Source of the DNA: Bacteroidota bacterium
GTDB taxonomy: Bacteria; Bacteroidota; Bacteroidia; Bacteroidales; UBA10428
Direction of reading: 5' to 3'
NCBI GenBank assembly: GCA_023442525.1
Contig: JAEZZA010000017.1
Location: 186,001-250,000 of the forward strand
Length of the DNA stretch: 64,000 bases
The notes under the pieces are model-generated. The model was not told where the DNA came from, ran no database searches, and was given only the letters and a program-made list of their open reading frames with translations. This document shows, piece by piece, positions 9,595 through 17,915 of this stretch; positions within the stretch are counted from its first letter, which is position 1; each line of letters starts with the position of its first letter. The translations under genes were made by a program, and so were the position numbers.

Positions 9595-9602
9595 TATATT
9601 CG
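9595..9602 (+). promoter_or_regulatory. Candidate -7 box for the cellobiose operon
   Basis: TATATTCG is one base away from TAnnTTTG and lies after a run of T. It would start transcription near 9609, just before the palindrome at 9613, so a protein bound to the palindrome would cover the start point. Confidence 0.4.
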
Positions 9603-9612
9603 TGATAATTAC

Positions 9613-9633
9613 TTATTGTATAAAATACAATAA
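9613..9633 (+). promoter_or_regulatory. Perfect palindrome, probable operator of the NUDIX regulator
   Basis: Two 9-base arms, TTATTGTAT and ATACAATAA, are exact reverse complements separated by AAA, giving a 21-base palindrome that ends on the base before the ATG at 9634. NrtR-type NUDIX regulators are dimeric winged-helix proteins that often bind palindromes at their own operon, so autoregulation of the whole 9634-16388 operon is the natural inference. Confidence 0.65.
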
Positions 9634-10368
9634 ATGCCTGAGTCTATTATACCTAATCTTTCTGTTGACTGTGTTATATTCGGATTTGATTCGAAGGACC
9701 TTAATGTTCTTCTTGTAGAAAGAACATTAACTAAAAACGGAAAGACTGTTTTTACTGATTACACCTTGACCGGAAACCATGTACAGCAGGGAGAGGATCC
9801 AGATCGTGCTGCCATACGGATATTGTATGATCTTACAGGGCATCAGGATATATACCTCGAACAATTTCACACCTTTGGAAGTCCAGCTCGCTTGAAAAGC
9901 AAAAAGGACCAGTTGTGGATCCGGAACCTGGGATTGGATATTGCCGATCATGTGATTACAGTGGGATATTATTCGCTGATCGACAGCACTTCATTTGACA
10001 TTGCCATGCATCATAACCGGAAATTAAGGTGGTTCCCGGTAAACGCGCTTCCAGAACTTGGATTCGATCATGCTTTAATTCTGAAGAAAGCGCTGGAACG
10101 TCTTCAGTTAAAATTCAGGCAGGAGCCTGTTGGCTTTGAGCTACTATCGGAAAAATTCACACTCACTGAAGTTCAGCATTTGCATGAAGCCATTTTGGGA
10201 ATCCGGCTCGATCCGAGGAATTTCCGTAAAAAGCTTTCGCAAATGAAATACATCATCCCACTAGACGAAAAGCAAAAAGATGTGCGCCATAAACCTGCCC
10301 AGCTTTTCATTTATAGTCGCGATGTTTATGAACGCACCCGAAAAGATAAATACAGTTATCTCATATAA
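9634..10368 (+). CDS. NrtR-like NUDIX-fold transcriptional regulator of sugar use
   Basis: The first about 150 residues have the NUDIX hydrolase fold (SVDCVIFGFD...LNVLLVERT) and the last about 80 form a winged-helix DNA-binding domain (LTEVQHLHEAILGIRLDPRN, then NFRKKL). This is the NrtR/AraR-like architecture which in Bacteroidota regulates sugar catabolism. The NUDIX box, normally GX5EX7REUXEEXGU, reads GNHVQQGED...IRILYDLTG here: RE has become RI and EE has become YD, so hydrolysis is very unlikely and the domain probably only binds a ligand. It heads an operon with an SSS symporter, GH94 and GH9 enzymes, so the ligand may be a cello-oligosaccharide or a phosphorylated sugar. A palindrome touches its start codon. 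Confidence 0.88.
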   Translation: MPESIIPNLSVDCVIFGFDSKDLNVLLVERTLTKNGKTVFTDYTLTGNHVQQGEDPDRAAIRILYDLTGHQDIYLEQFHTFGSPARLKSKKDQLWIRNLGLDIADHVITVGYYSLIDSTSFDIAMHHNRKLRWFPVNALPELGFDHALILKKALERLQLKFRQEPVGFELLSEKFTLTEVQHLHEAILGIRLDPRNFRKKLSQMKYIIPLDEKQKDVRHKPAQLFIYSRDVYERTRKDKYSYLI

Positions 10369-10387
10369 ATACTAAATTTTATTTAAC

Positions 10388-12262
10388 ATGAATCTCCACT
10401 ACATTGATCTGGGAATCATTATCCTCTATCTGATTGCAACGATTGTTATCGGTTACTGGGTATCAAAAAGAGCATCTCGGAATATCCAGTCGTATTTTCT
10501 GGGGGGGAACAGCCTTCCCTGGTATTTTCTGGGAGTGTCAAATGCTTCGGGAATGTTTGATATTGCCGGTACGATGCTTCTGGTATACTGGCTGTCGCTT
10601 TATGGATTAAAAAGCGTCTGGATACCGTGGGTATGGCCTGTGTTTAATCAGATATTTCTGATGGTATACCTGTCCGCATGGCTCCGCAGATCAAATGTAA
10701 TGACAGGTGCTGAATGGATCAAAACGCGTTTCGGCACCGGAACGGGTGCAAACCTGTCGCATATAGTGGTTGTAATATTTGCCCTGGTAAGTGTGATCGG
10801 ATTCCTGTCGTACGGTTTTAAAGGCATAGGGAAATTCACAACAGCCTTCCTGCCTCCTCTGGTTACCAGTGCCGAAACTCTTGCAAAGTATCCACAGATC
10901 AATGAGAATCTGTATGCCCTGATTCTGATGGCCGTAACAACTTTCTATGTTGTGAAAGGAGGAATGTTCAGTGTGGTAATTACCGAAGTTATACAATACG
11001 GTATCCTTACCATTGCGGCTGTTGCCATTGGTATTATTGCCATAAGCCATGTATCACCTGATGCGTTGACTGCAGTATTACCTGAAGGATGGAAAAGTAT
11101 CTGGTTTGGCTGGCATCTCGACCTCGACTGGAACAACTTGTCGCCTGCGGCATCCGATAAGCTTAAATCGTTTAACGATTGGGTTGCGACTGACGGATAT
11201 GAATTTTTCGGCTTGTTTTTCATTATGATGCTTTTTAAGGGCATATTCCTTTCAGCTGCCGGTCCGGCTCCTAACTACGACATGCAGCGTGTTTTGTCGA
11301 CCCGTACTCCCAGTGAAGCTGCCAAAATGAGTTCACTGGTGAGCGTTGTGCTTAACCCTTCGCGTTATTTCATGGTGGCAGGGCTTACTATACTGGCACT
11401 GGTGAATTTTGAAACTCTTTATACCGGATCGCTGACTACACCCGACTTTGAAAGTATTCTGCCGGAAGTGCTTGCAACTTATGTTCCGGTAGGATTACTG
11501 GGTTTCCTGATGGCAGGTTTGCTTGCAGCCTTTATGAGTAATTTTGCCGCTACGGTTAATGCCGCTCCGGCTTATATTGTTAATGATATTTACAAACGGT
11601 ATATAAATCCCAATGCCAGCGATAAAAAGTATGTTAAACTGAGCTATTTATCGTCACTTGCTGTGGTTATTGTCGGTGTGGGGGTTGGTTTTATGATCAC
11701 TTCAATAAACGATGTGGTACTCTGGATCACAGCAGCACTCTGGGGCGGATATACCGCGTCGAACGTTCTCAAATGGTACTGGTGGCGTTTCAACGGTTTT
11801 GGTTACTTCTGGGGAATGGTTTCGGGACTTGCCGCTGCCTTGATCATGCCTGCTTTCAGCCATTCAACCCTTAGTGAATTCCCGATTCCGGGTAACTTCA
11901 ACATGAATGCATTCCCGATCATATTTGTGGTATCCCTGATCGGATGCTTTGCAGGGACTTTTCTTACCAAACCCGAAGATTCCGAAACTCTTAAGAAATT
12001 CTATAAGAATGTAAGGCCCTGGGGTTTCTGGAAGCCTGTTCATGATATGGTAATTCAGGACGATCCTTCATTTGAAAAGAATAAGGATTTCAAACGCGAC
12101 ATGTTCAACGTGGTAATAGGTATCTGCTGGCAAACCGCACTGGTGGCATTCCCTGTATTACTTATAATAAGAGAATGGAAGGCATTCTTTGTCGCTATTG
12201 CCGTAGTAGCTGTAACTTCCGTGATTCTTAAATTCACCTGGTGGAATAAACTTAAAGACTAA
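10388..12262 (+). CDS. Sodium:solute symporter (SSS family), probable cellobiose/cellodextrin uptake
   Basis: The 624-residue protein has about 13-14 transmembrane helices and begins with the SSS pattern LGIIILYLIATIVIGYWVSK, then RNIQSYFLGGNSLPWYFLGV and the GMFDIAGTM block. This family imports solutes with sodium across the inner membrane. Substrate is inferred from position: 19 bases after the sugar regulator and 17 bases before the GH94 phosphorylase gene, which would use an intracellular beta-glucan disaccharide. Glucose or another sugar cannot be excluded from sequence alone. Confidence 0.88.
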   Translation: MNLHYIDLGIIILYLIATIVIGYWVSKRASRNIQSYFLGGNSLPWYFLGVSNASGMFDIAGTMLLVYWLSLYGLKSVWIPWVWPVFNQIFLMVYLSAWLRRSNVMTGAEWIKTRFGTGTGANLSHIVVVIFALVSVIGFLSYGFKGIGKFTTAFLPPLVTSAETLAKYPQINENLYALILMAVTTFYVVKGGMFSVVITEVIQYGILTIAAVAIGIIAISHVSPDALTAVLPEGWKSIWFGWHLDLDWNNLSPAASDKLKSFNDWVATDGYEFFGLFFIMMLFKGIFLSAAGPAPNYDMQRVLSTRTPSEAAKMSSLVSVVLNPSRYFMVAGLTILALVNFETLYTGSLTTPDFESILPEVLATYVPVGLLGFLMAGLLAAFMSNFAATVNAAPAYIVNDIYKRYINPNASDKKYVKLSYLSSLAVVIVGVGVGFMITSINDVVLWITAALWGGYTASNVLKWYWWRFNGFGYFWGMVSGLAAALIMPAFSHSTLSEFPIPGNFNMNAFPIIFVVSLIGCFAGTFLTKPEDSETLKKFYKNVRPWGFWKPVHDMVIQDDPSFEKNKDFKRDMFNVVIGICWQTALVAFPVLLIIREWKAFFVAIAVVAVTSVILKFTWWNKLKD

Positions 12263-12279
12263 ACCAAAACAATAAAGAT

Positions 12280-14712
12280 ATGAAATTCGGTTATTTTGAT
12301 GATAGCAACCGTGAGTATGTAATACATACTCCCATAACACCCTATCCGTGGATCAATTACCTTGGAAACGGCGATTTCTTCTCGATAATCTCCAATACAG
12401 CCGGCGGATATAGTTTTTACAGAGACGCAAGGCTAAGGCGGATCACACGCTACAGGTATAATAATATTCCGCTCGATTCAAACGGAAAATACCTTTATAT
12501 CCGCGATGGAAATACAGTCTGGTCGCCCTCATGGAAACCTGCCAAAACAGTCCTTGATTCCTATGAATGCAGGCACGGACTGGGATATACAAAATTCACC
12601 GCCGTGAAAAATAAATGCAGGGCAGAAATGACCTGTTTTGTACCCGATGATGTAAATGCGGAGATCCAACTCCTCAAAATTGAAAACCTGTCTGACACTA
12701 ACAAGGTGCTTAAAATTCACTCTTTTGTTGAATGGTGCCTTTGGAATGCGCTGGAAGATAATACGAACTTCCAGCGCAATTTCTCAACCGGACAGGTGGA
12801 AATTGAAGGAAGTACGCTTTACCACAAAACCGAATTCAGGGAAAGGCGTAATCACTACGCATTTTACCATGTTAATCAATCCCTTAAGGGTTATGATACC
12901 GACAGGGAAACCTTCCTTGGGTTGTACAATGGTCTGGAAGCTCCCGACGCTGTGATGAACCAGACGGCTTATAATTCTGAAGCACACGGCTGGAGCCCCA
13001 TTGCATCGCATTATTTTGAATTGAATCTGAATCCGGGAGAATCCAAAGAAGTTGTGTTTGTCCTTGGATATGTGGAAGTTCCCGATAAGGACAAATTTAT
13101 CTCAAACCAGGTTATCAATAAAAAGCCTGCTCAGGATATCATTGCCCGATACGATACTCCTGAAAAAGCCCGGCAGTCGCTCGATATGGTGAAAGATAAA
13201 TGGAACCTGCTTACCTCAGGCTACCAGGTACAAACTCCCGACGAAAAGTTCAACCGTATGGTGAACACTTGGAACCAGTACCAGTGTGTAATTACTTATT
13301 ATTTCTCAAGGAGTGCTTCATATTTCGAATCAGGTATCGGTCGCGGTATGGGATTTCGTGATTCAAACCAGGATCTTCTGGGTTTCGTCCACATCATGCC
13401 GCAGTTGGCACGGCAGCGCATCATCGACATTGCTTCCACTCAGTTTGAGGATGGAGGAGCTTATCATCAGTATCAACCGCTTACCAAAAGGGGTAACAGC
13501 GATATAGGTGGAAATTTCAATGACGATCCGCTATGGCTTATTGCCGGAGTAGCTGCTTACATCAGGGAAACCGGCGATATGGATATACTCCGTGAACAGG
13601 TGCCTTTCGATAATAATGAAAATAACAAAGCCAGTCTGATGGAGCATTTGAAACGCTCCTTCGACCATGTGATCAATAATCTGGGTCCTCACAAGCTGCC
13701 ATTGATTGGCAGGGCCGACTGGAACGACTGTCTGAATCTGAACTGTTTTTCAAACAATCCCGATGAATCGTTCCAGACCACAGAAAACAAGAGTGGGGGA
13801 GTCGCCGAATCAGTATTTATCGGTGGCATGTTTATAAAGTATGGTCGTGAATATGCCGAAATATGCAGGCTTCTGAACGATAACGAAGAATCCGCCAGGG
13901 CAGAAAAAGCAGTTGTTGATATGATCGATGCTGTTAACACTCATGGATGGGATGGAGAATGGTTCATCAGAGCTTATGATTATTTCGGTAATAAGGTGGG
14001 GAGTAACAGTTGCGAAGAGTCCAAAATATTCATCGAACCACAGGGCTTCTGCATAATGGCCGGCCTTGGTCTTGATGATGGTCGCGCCGCCAAAACTCTC
14101 GATTCGGTGAATAAGTATCTGGCATGCGACCATGGAATCGTATTGAATTACCCGGCTTTCACCAGATACCATATTCAATATGGCGAAATTTCGAGCTATC
14201 CGCAGGGTTATAAAGAAAACGGCGGAGTGTTCTGTCACAATAACCCATGGGTGATTATTGCCGAAGCTATGGCAGGCAATGGTGACCGTGCATTTGATTA
14301 TTTCAAACGGATATCTCCTGCACATACCGAGGAAAAGAGCGAGCTTCACAAAACCGAACCGTATGTTTTCTCGCAGATGATTGCCGGTAAAGAAGCCTGG
14401 AAGCCGGGCGAAGCTAAAAACTCGTGGCTTACCGGAACGGCCGCATGGACATTTGTGGCTGCAAGCCAGTATATATTAGGCATACGGCCTGCTTACAACG
14501 GATTGGAAGTAGATCCCTGCATTCCTTCCGAATGGAAAGAGGTTTCCATAACCCGGAAATACAGAAATGCAACTTACAGGATTTCCATTAAAAACCCGAA
14601 TGGCAAGAGCAGCGGAGTAAAGGAACTTATAGTTGACGGTAAGAAAATCGACGGCAATATTATTCAGTTATTTAATGATAATCAAATACATAACGTGGAG
14701 GCTATATTATGA
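12280..14712 (+). CDS. GH94 glycoside phosphorylase, cellobiose phosphorylase type
   Basis: This 810-residue protein lacks a signal peptide and has the full GH94 arrangement: N-terminal beta-sandwich (MKFGYFDDSNREYVI, YPWINYLGNGDF), helical linker, (alpha/alpha)6 catalytic barrel and C-terminal beta-sandwich. GIGRGMGFRDSNQD and GRADWNDCLNLN are hallmark blocks; the DWND aspartates at residues 480 and 483 lie where the family's general acid is found. Cellobiose phosphorylase splits cellobiose with phosphate into glucose 1-phosphate and glucose in the cytoplasm, saving ATP. Length and N-terminal sequence fit cellobiose phosphorylase better than the larger cellodextrin or cyclic-glucan enzymes. 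The last four bases overlap the GH9 gene (ATGA). Confidence 0.93.
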   Translation: MKFGYFDDSNREYVIHTPITPYPWINYLGNGDFFSIISNTAGGYSFYRDARLRRITRYRYNNIPLDSNGKYLYIRDGNTVWSPSWKPAKTVLDSYECRHGLGYTKFTAVKNKCRAEMTCFVPDDVNAEIQLLKIENLSDTNKVLKIHSFVEWCLWNALEDNTNFQRNFSTGQVEIEGSTLYHKTEFRERRNHYAFYHVNQSLKGYDTDRETFLGLYNGLEAPDAVMNQTAYNSEAHGWSPIASHYFELNLNPGESKEVVFVLGYVEVPDKDKFISNQVINKKPAQDIIARYDTPEKARQSLDMVKDKWNLLTSGYQVQTPDEKFNRMVNTWNQYQCVITYYFSRSASYFESGIGRGMGFRDSNQDLLGFVHIMPQLARQRIIDIASTQFEDGGAYHQYQPLTKRGNSDIGGNFNDDPLWLIAGVAAYIRETGDMDILREQVPFDNNENNKASLMEHLKRSFDHVINNLGPHKLPLIGRADWNDCLNLNCFSNNPDESFQTTENKSGGVAESVFIGGMFIKYGREYAEICRLLNDNEESARAEKAVVDMIDAVNTHGWDGEWFIRAYDYFGNKVGSNSCEESKIFIEPQGFCIMAGLGLDDGRAAKTLDSVNKYLACDHGIVLNYPAFTRYHIQYGEISSYPQGYKENGGVFCHNNPWVIIAEAMAGNGDRAFDYFKRISPAHTEEKSELHKTEPYVFSQMIAGKEAWKPGEAKNSWLTGTAAWTFVAASQYILGIRPAYNGLEVDPCIPSEWKEVSITRKYRNATYRISIKNPNGKSSGVKELIVDGKKIDGNIIQLFNDNQIHNVEAIL

Positions 14713-16388
14713 AATCATTTGTAACAGGAATTCTGGTACTTGTTTCGTCCTGTATGTTTGCACAAGACATGCCGGATGAGCGCGTACTCATTCCACAGAC
14801 AGGCTTCAGGGCCGACCTGAATAAACAGGTTATAGTAAGGGTAAAAGCAGATTCATTCGCGGTGACAGATCTTACAGGGAGACAAGTGATTAAAGCTGCT
14901 CTCGGGCCCTACAAACATTGGCAATTCTCAGACGAGACAGTTAGTATTGCCGATGTAACATCGATCCAAAAAGTGGGAGATTACTATCTGACCATTCCCG
15001 GAACCGATGTGAAAAGGTTGTTCGGAGTTTATGAAGACCCTTATGGCCAGATTGCAAATGCAGCAGTCAGGGCTTTGTTTTATAGCCGATGCAGTTATCC
15101 AATTTTGCCTGAATATGGCGGTAAATGGGCTCGTAAAGCAGGTCATCCCGACAATGTGGTATATGTTCATAAATCAGCAGTATCGGAAGGCCGACCCGAA
15201 GGATTTGTCCTTCAAAGTCCCGGAGGATGGTACGATGCCGGAGACTATAACAAATACATTGTTAATTCTTCCATTTCGGTATATACCATGCTTCTGGCTT
15301 ACGAGATGTTTCCACAATACTGGAAGAACCGTATGCTCAACATCCCGGAGTCGGGGAACAATGTTCCCGATATTCTGGATGAAACTCTTTACAACCTGAA
15401 CTGGATGCTTACTATGCAGGATAATGACGGTGGCGTTTATCATAAATGCACCGAATTGCAGTTTTCAGGAATCGAAATGCCTGAAAATACCAATCCCAAA
15501 AGATATGTGGTACAGAAAAACACGCAGGCAACTCTCGATTTTGTGGCAACTATGGCACATGCTTCGGTAATACTGAGCCAATATAAAAATGAATTACCGG
15601 GATTGTCCGATAAATGCCGTAATGCCGCTATCAAAGCCTGGGAATGGTGCCGGAAAAATCCTTCTGTAATATATCGCCAGCCACAGGATATAGGTACCGG
15701 TGGCTATGGTAGCCGAAACCATAGAGATGAGTGGTTCTGGGCAGGTGTGGAAATTGCAATGATAACCGGATCGGCACTCCCTGACAGTCTTTTGTCAAAA
15801 CTGGATTTCAAAACACCAGGCTGGGGAGATGTGGGACAGTTGGGAATGATTACCATACTTTTAAATAAGGATAAAGTCTCGCCCCAGATATATGAGCGCT
15901 GCAAAAAGATTTATTTTGACTATGTTGACAAACTGGTCAGCATATCCGAAAGTTCGGCTTATCCGATAAGCCTCGATTACTTTAACTGGGGAAGCAACGG
16001 TGACTTAGCGAATCAGGGATTATTAAAAGTGGTGGCTCATCGTCTCACAAGCGATCATAAATATATTCGCTCGGCAATAAACGATATGAACTATATTACC
16101 GGAGTTAATCCCACAGGTTATTGCTATGTTACCGGTATTGGCAGTAAATCTCCTATGAACCCACATCACCGCCCTTCGGCGGCAGATAATATAATCGACC
16201 CCGTACCCGGATTTCTTGTGGGAGGTCCTAATACCAGTGTCTGGCATGATTGTCCCGATGCAAAGAACAGAAGCAAACTACCCGCATTGTCTTTTGTTGA
16301 CGAACTCTGCAGCTATTCTACCAACGAAATTTGCATCAACTGGAATACTCCTCTGGTATTCCTTGCCGGAGCATTAAGCGCCAGGTAG
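14709..16388 (+). CDS. Secreted GH9 endoglucanase/cellulase
   Basis: The 559-residue protein has a signal sequence at about residues 1-18; VSSC at positions 12-15 would also fit a lipobox, so it may be surface lipoprotein rather than free. A CelD-type Ig-like domain follows (LIPQTGFRADLNK...), then the GH9 catalytic domain from about residue 110. GGWYDAGDYNKY supplies the catalytic aspartates D176 and D179, and STNEICINWN supplies the acid E540. Both sets are intact. It would release cello-oligosaccharides for the symporter and phosphorylase encoded just upstream, with which it is translationally coupled. It is only distantly like the GH9 module at 725-3223. Confidence 0.92.
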   Translation: MKSFVTGILVLVSSCMFAQDMPDERVLIPQTGFRADLNKQVIVRVKADSFAVTDLTGRQVIKAALGPYKHWQFSDETVSIADVTSIQKVGDYYLTIPGTDVKRLFGVYEDPYGQIANAAVRALFYSRCSYPILPEYGGKWARKAGHPDNVVYVHKSAVSEGRPEGFVLQSPGGWYDAGDYNKYIVNSSISVYTMLLAYEMFPQYWKNRMLNIPESGNNVPDILDETLYNLNWMLTMQDNDGGVYHKCTELQFSGIEMPENTNPKRYVVQKNTQATLDFVATMAHASVILSQYKNELPGLSDKCRNAAIKAWEWCRKNPSVIYRQPQDIGTGGYGSRNHRDEWFWAGVEIAMITGSALPDSLLSKLDFKTPGWGDVGQLGMITILLNKDKVSPQIYERCKKIYFDYVDKLVSISESSAYPISLDYFNWGSNGDLANQGLLKVVAHRLTSDHKYIRSAINDMNYITGVNPTGYCYVTGIGSKSPMNPHHRPSAADNIIDPVPGFLVGGPNTSVWHDCPDAKNRSKLPALSFVDELCSYSTNEICINWNTPLVFLAGALSAR

Positions 16389-16396
16389 CTAATAAA

Positions 16397-16426
16397 AACC
16401 CCCGGAGGTTTACAACTCCGGGGGTT
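16397..16426 (+). terminator. Strong hairpin terminator of the cellobiose operon
   Basis: A perfect 11-bp stem (AACCCCCGGAG / CTCCGGGGGTT) with an 8-base loop starts 8 bases after the GH9 stop. It is followed by A-rich, not T-rich, sequence on the + strand, while the A run before it would be a T run for the minus strand, so it can also stop transcription coming from the convergent transporter gene. Confidence 0.75.
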
Positions 16427-16481
16427 CAAAAAATATAATAAGTAGTTAGGGTAATACAAAGATAATAGAATTTTTTAATTA

Positions 16482-17837
16482 CTAAAGTTGTTTGCCCTTT
16501 AATCCAACTTTATGTCCCCAAACGGAATAGTAGAGGATGATAATGTAACACGGAAGACATACCCAGTATGCACTTTGGGTGGATATATTATTAGCCAGTG
16601 TTCCGTATAATAATGGCAAAAGGGCGCCTCCTGCAATAGCCATGATCAGCATGGCCGATCCTGTTTTCGTAAACCTGCCAAGTCCGTTAAGTGCCAGAGG
16701 CCACATCGAAGGCCATACCAGGGCATTAGCCAGTCCAAGCAAAGCGACAAACAGAACTGTAACAGGGATTACCATTTCAATGGGCTTAAAGGTCATTATA
16801 TCAATGAAATTCATTGTAAATACCTTATCGGCAGGTGTCAATACCACTCCTAATGAAAGGATTACTCCCAGGATAGCAGAACCCTTAAGTGCCGTTGATT
16901 GGCGAAAGAACTTTGGAATGCAGATGATACCTACTATGTAACCCAATATCATACTAAGCATGGTAAGTGAAGTGTAGTATTTAGCAGAATCCATATCAAT
17001 ATCAAGACTTTGACCATACCTTATTATGGTATCCCCGGCGATAACTTCAACACCCACGTAGAAGAACAGCGCCATTACTCCAAGGATAAGGTGTGGAAAT
17101 TGCCATATACTGGTTTTAGGTGTATCTGTATCCACGGTGTCCGGATCTTCGGCATCAGTATCCACGTCGGGCAGATGAACAAACCTGAGGAATAATCCTA
17201 ATAAGACTAAAATACCCGCCATTACAATATATGGTACAATAACACGCCGGGCAAGTTCATCCAAAAGAACAGTCCGTGCCGCCAGATCGATGGCGGAAGC
17301 CAGTTTATTCTCAACTACTTTGGAATCGCCCAGAATAATACTGGCAAAGATTATAGGCGCAATTGCTCCGGCAAATTTATTACAGATACCCATAATGCTG
17401 ATTCTTTTTGCAGCACTTTCCCGGTCACCTAAAATGGTGATATAAGGGTTGGATGCAGTTTGAAGCAGGGTCAGTCCTGTTCCCATCACAAACAATCCCG
17501 CCAGAAACAATCCATATTGACGTGTAAGTGCGGCAGGTATAAATACAAGACATCCTGCAGCCATTATCCAGAGACCAACTGACATTCCACCTTTAAAACC
17601 TGTTTTTTTAAGGATCGGAGTCATTGGCAGAGCCATGACCAGATACGCAATATAAAAGGCCATAGTCACGAAATAAGCCTGGAAGTCGTTTAATTCACAG
17701 GCTGTACGTAAAAAAGGAATGAGTATTCCATTTAACCACGTGACGAAACCGAAAATAAAAAAGAAAATTCCGATTATCAGAATAGGCATCCAGTTGCTTT
17801 TGGTTGTCGTGTTGTTTATTGCAGTAGATCCGGCCAT
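16482..17837 (-). CDS. MFS hexose transporter, FucP/GluP-like
   Basis: The 451 residues contain twelve predicted transmembrane helices. FIFGFVTWLNGILIPFL near the N-terminus, the QTASNPYITILG block near residue 130 and the R/N-rich loop that follows are characteristic of the sugar/H+ symporter branch containing FucP and the glucose/galactose transporters of Bacteroidota. It acts in the inner membrane with hexoses as likely substrates. It converges on the cellobiose operon; glucose released by the phosphorylase there makes a hexose carrier a sensible neighbour, but co-regulation is not shown. The central loop (VDTDAEDPDTVDTDTPK) is unusually acidic. Confidence 0.88.
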   Translation of the reverse strand: MAGSTAINNTTTKSNWMPILIIGIFFFIFGFVTWLNGILIPFLRTACELNDFQAYFVTMAFYIAYLVMALPMTPILKKTGFKGGMSVGLWIMAAGCLVFIPAALTRQYGLFLAGLFVMGTGLTLLQTASNPYITILGDRESAAKRISIMGICNKFAGAIAPIIFASIILGDSKVVENKLASAIDLAARTVLLDELARRVIVPYIVMAGILVLLGLFLRFVHLPDVDTDAEDPDTVDTDTPKTSIWQFPHLILGVMALFFYVGVEVIAGDTIIRYGQSLDIDMDSAKYYTSLTMLSMILGYIVGIICIPKFFRQSTALKGSAILGVILSLGVVLTPADKVFTMNFIDIMTFKPIEMVIPVTVLFVALLGLANALVWPSMWPLALNGLGRFTKTGSAMLIMAIAGGALLPLLYGTLANNISTQSAYWVCLPCYIIILYYSVWGHKVGLKGKQL

Positions 17838-17915
17838 ATTATTACATTTAATTAAGGTATAGTTTTGAAATCAGAGGCTTAAATTAATGGTTTTTATCTG
17901 ATTTGGAAACTATTT

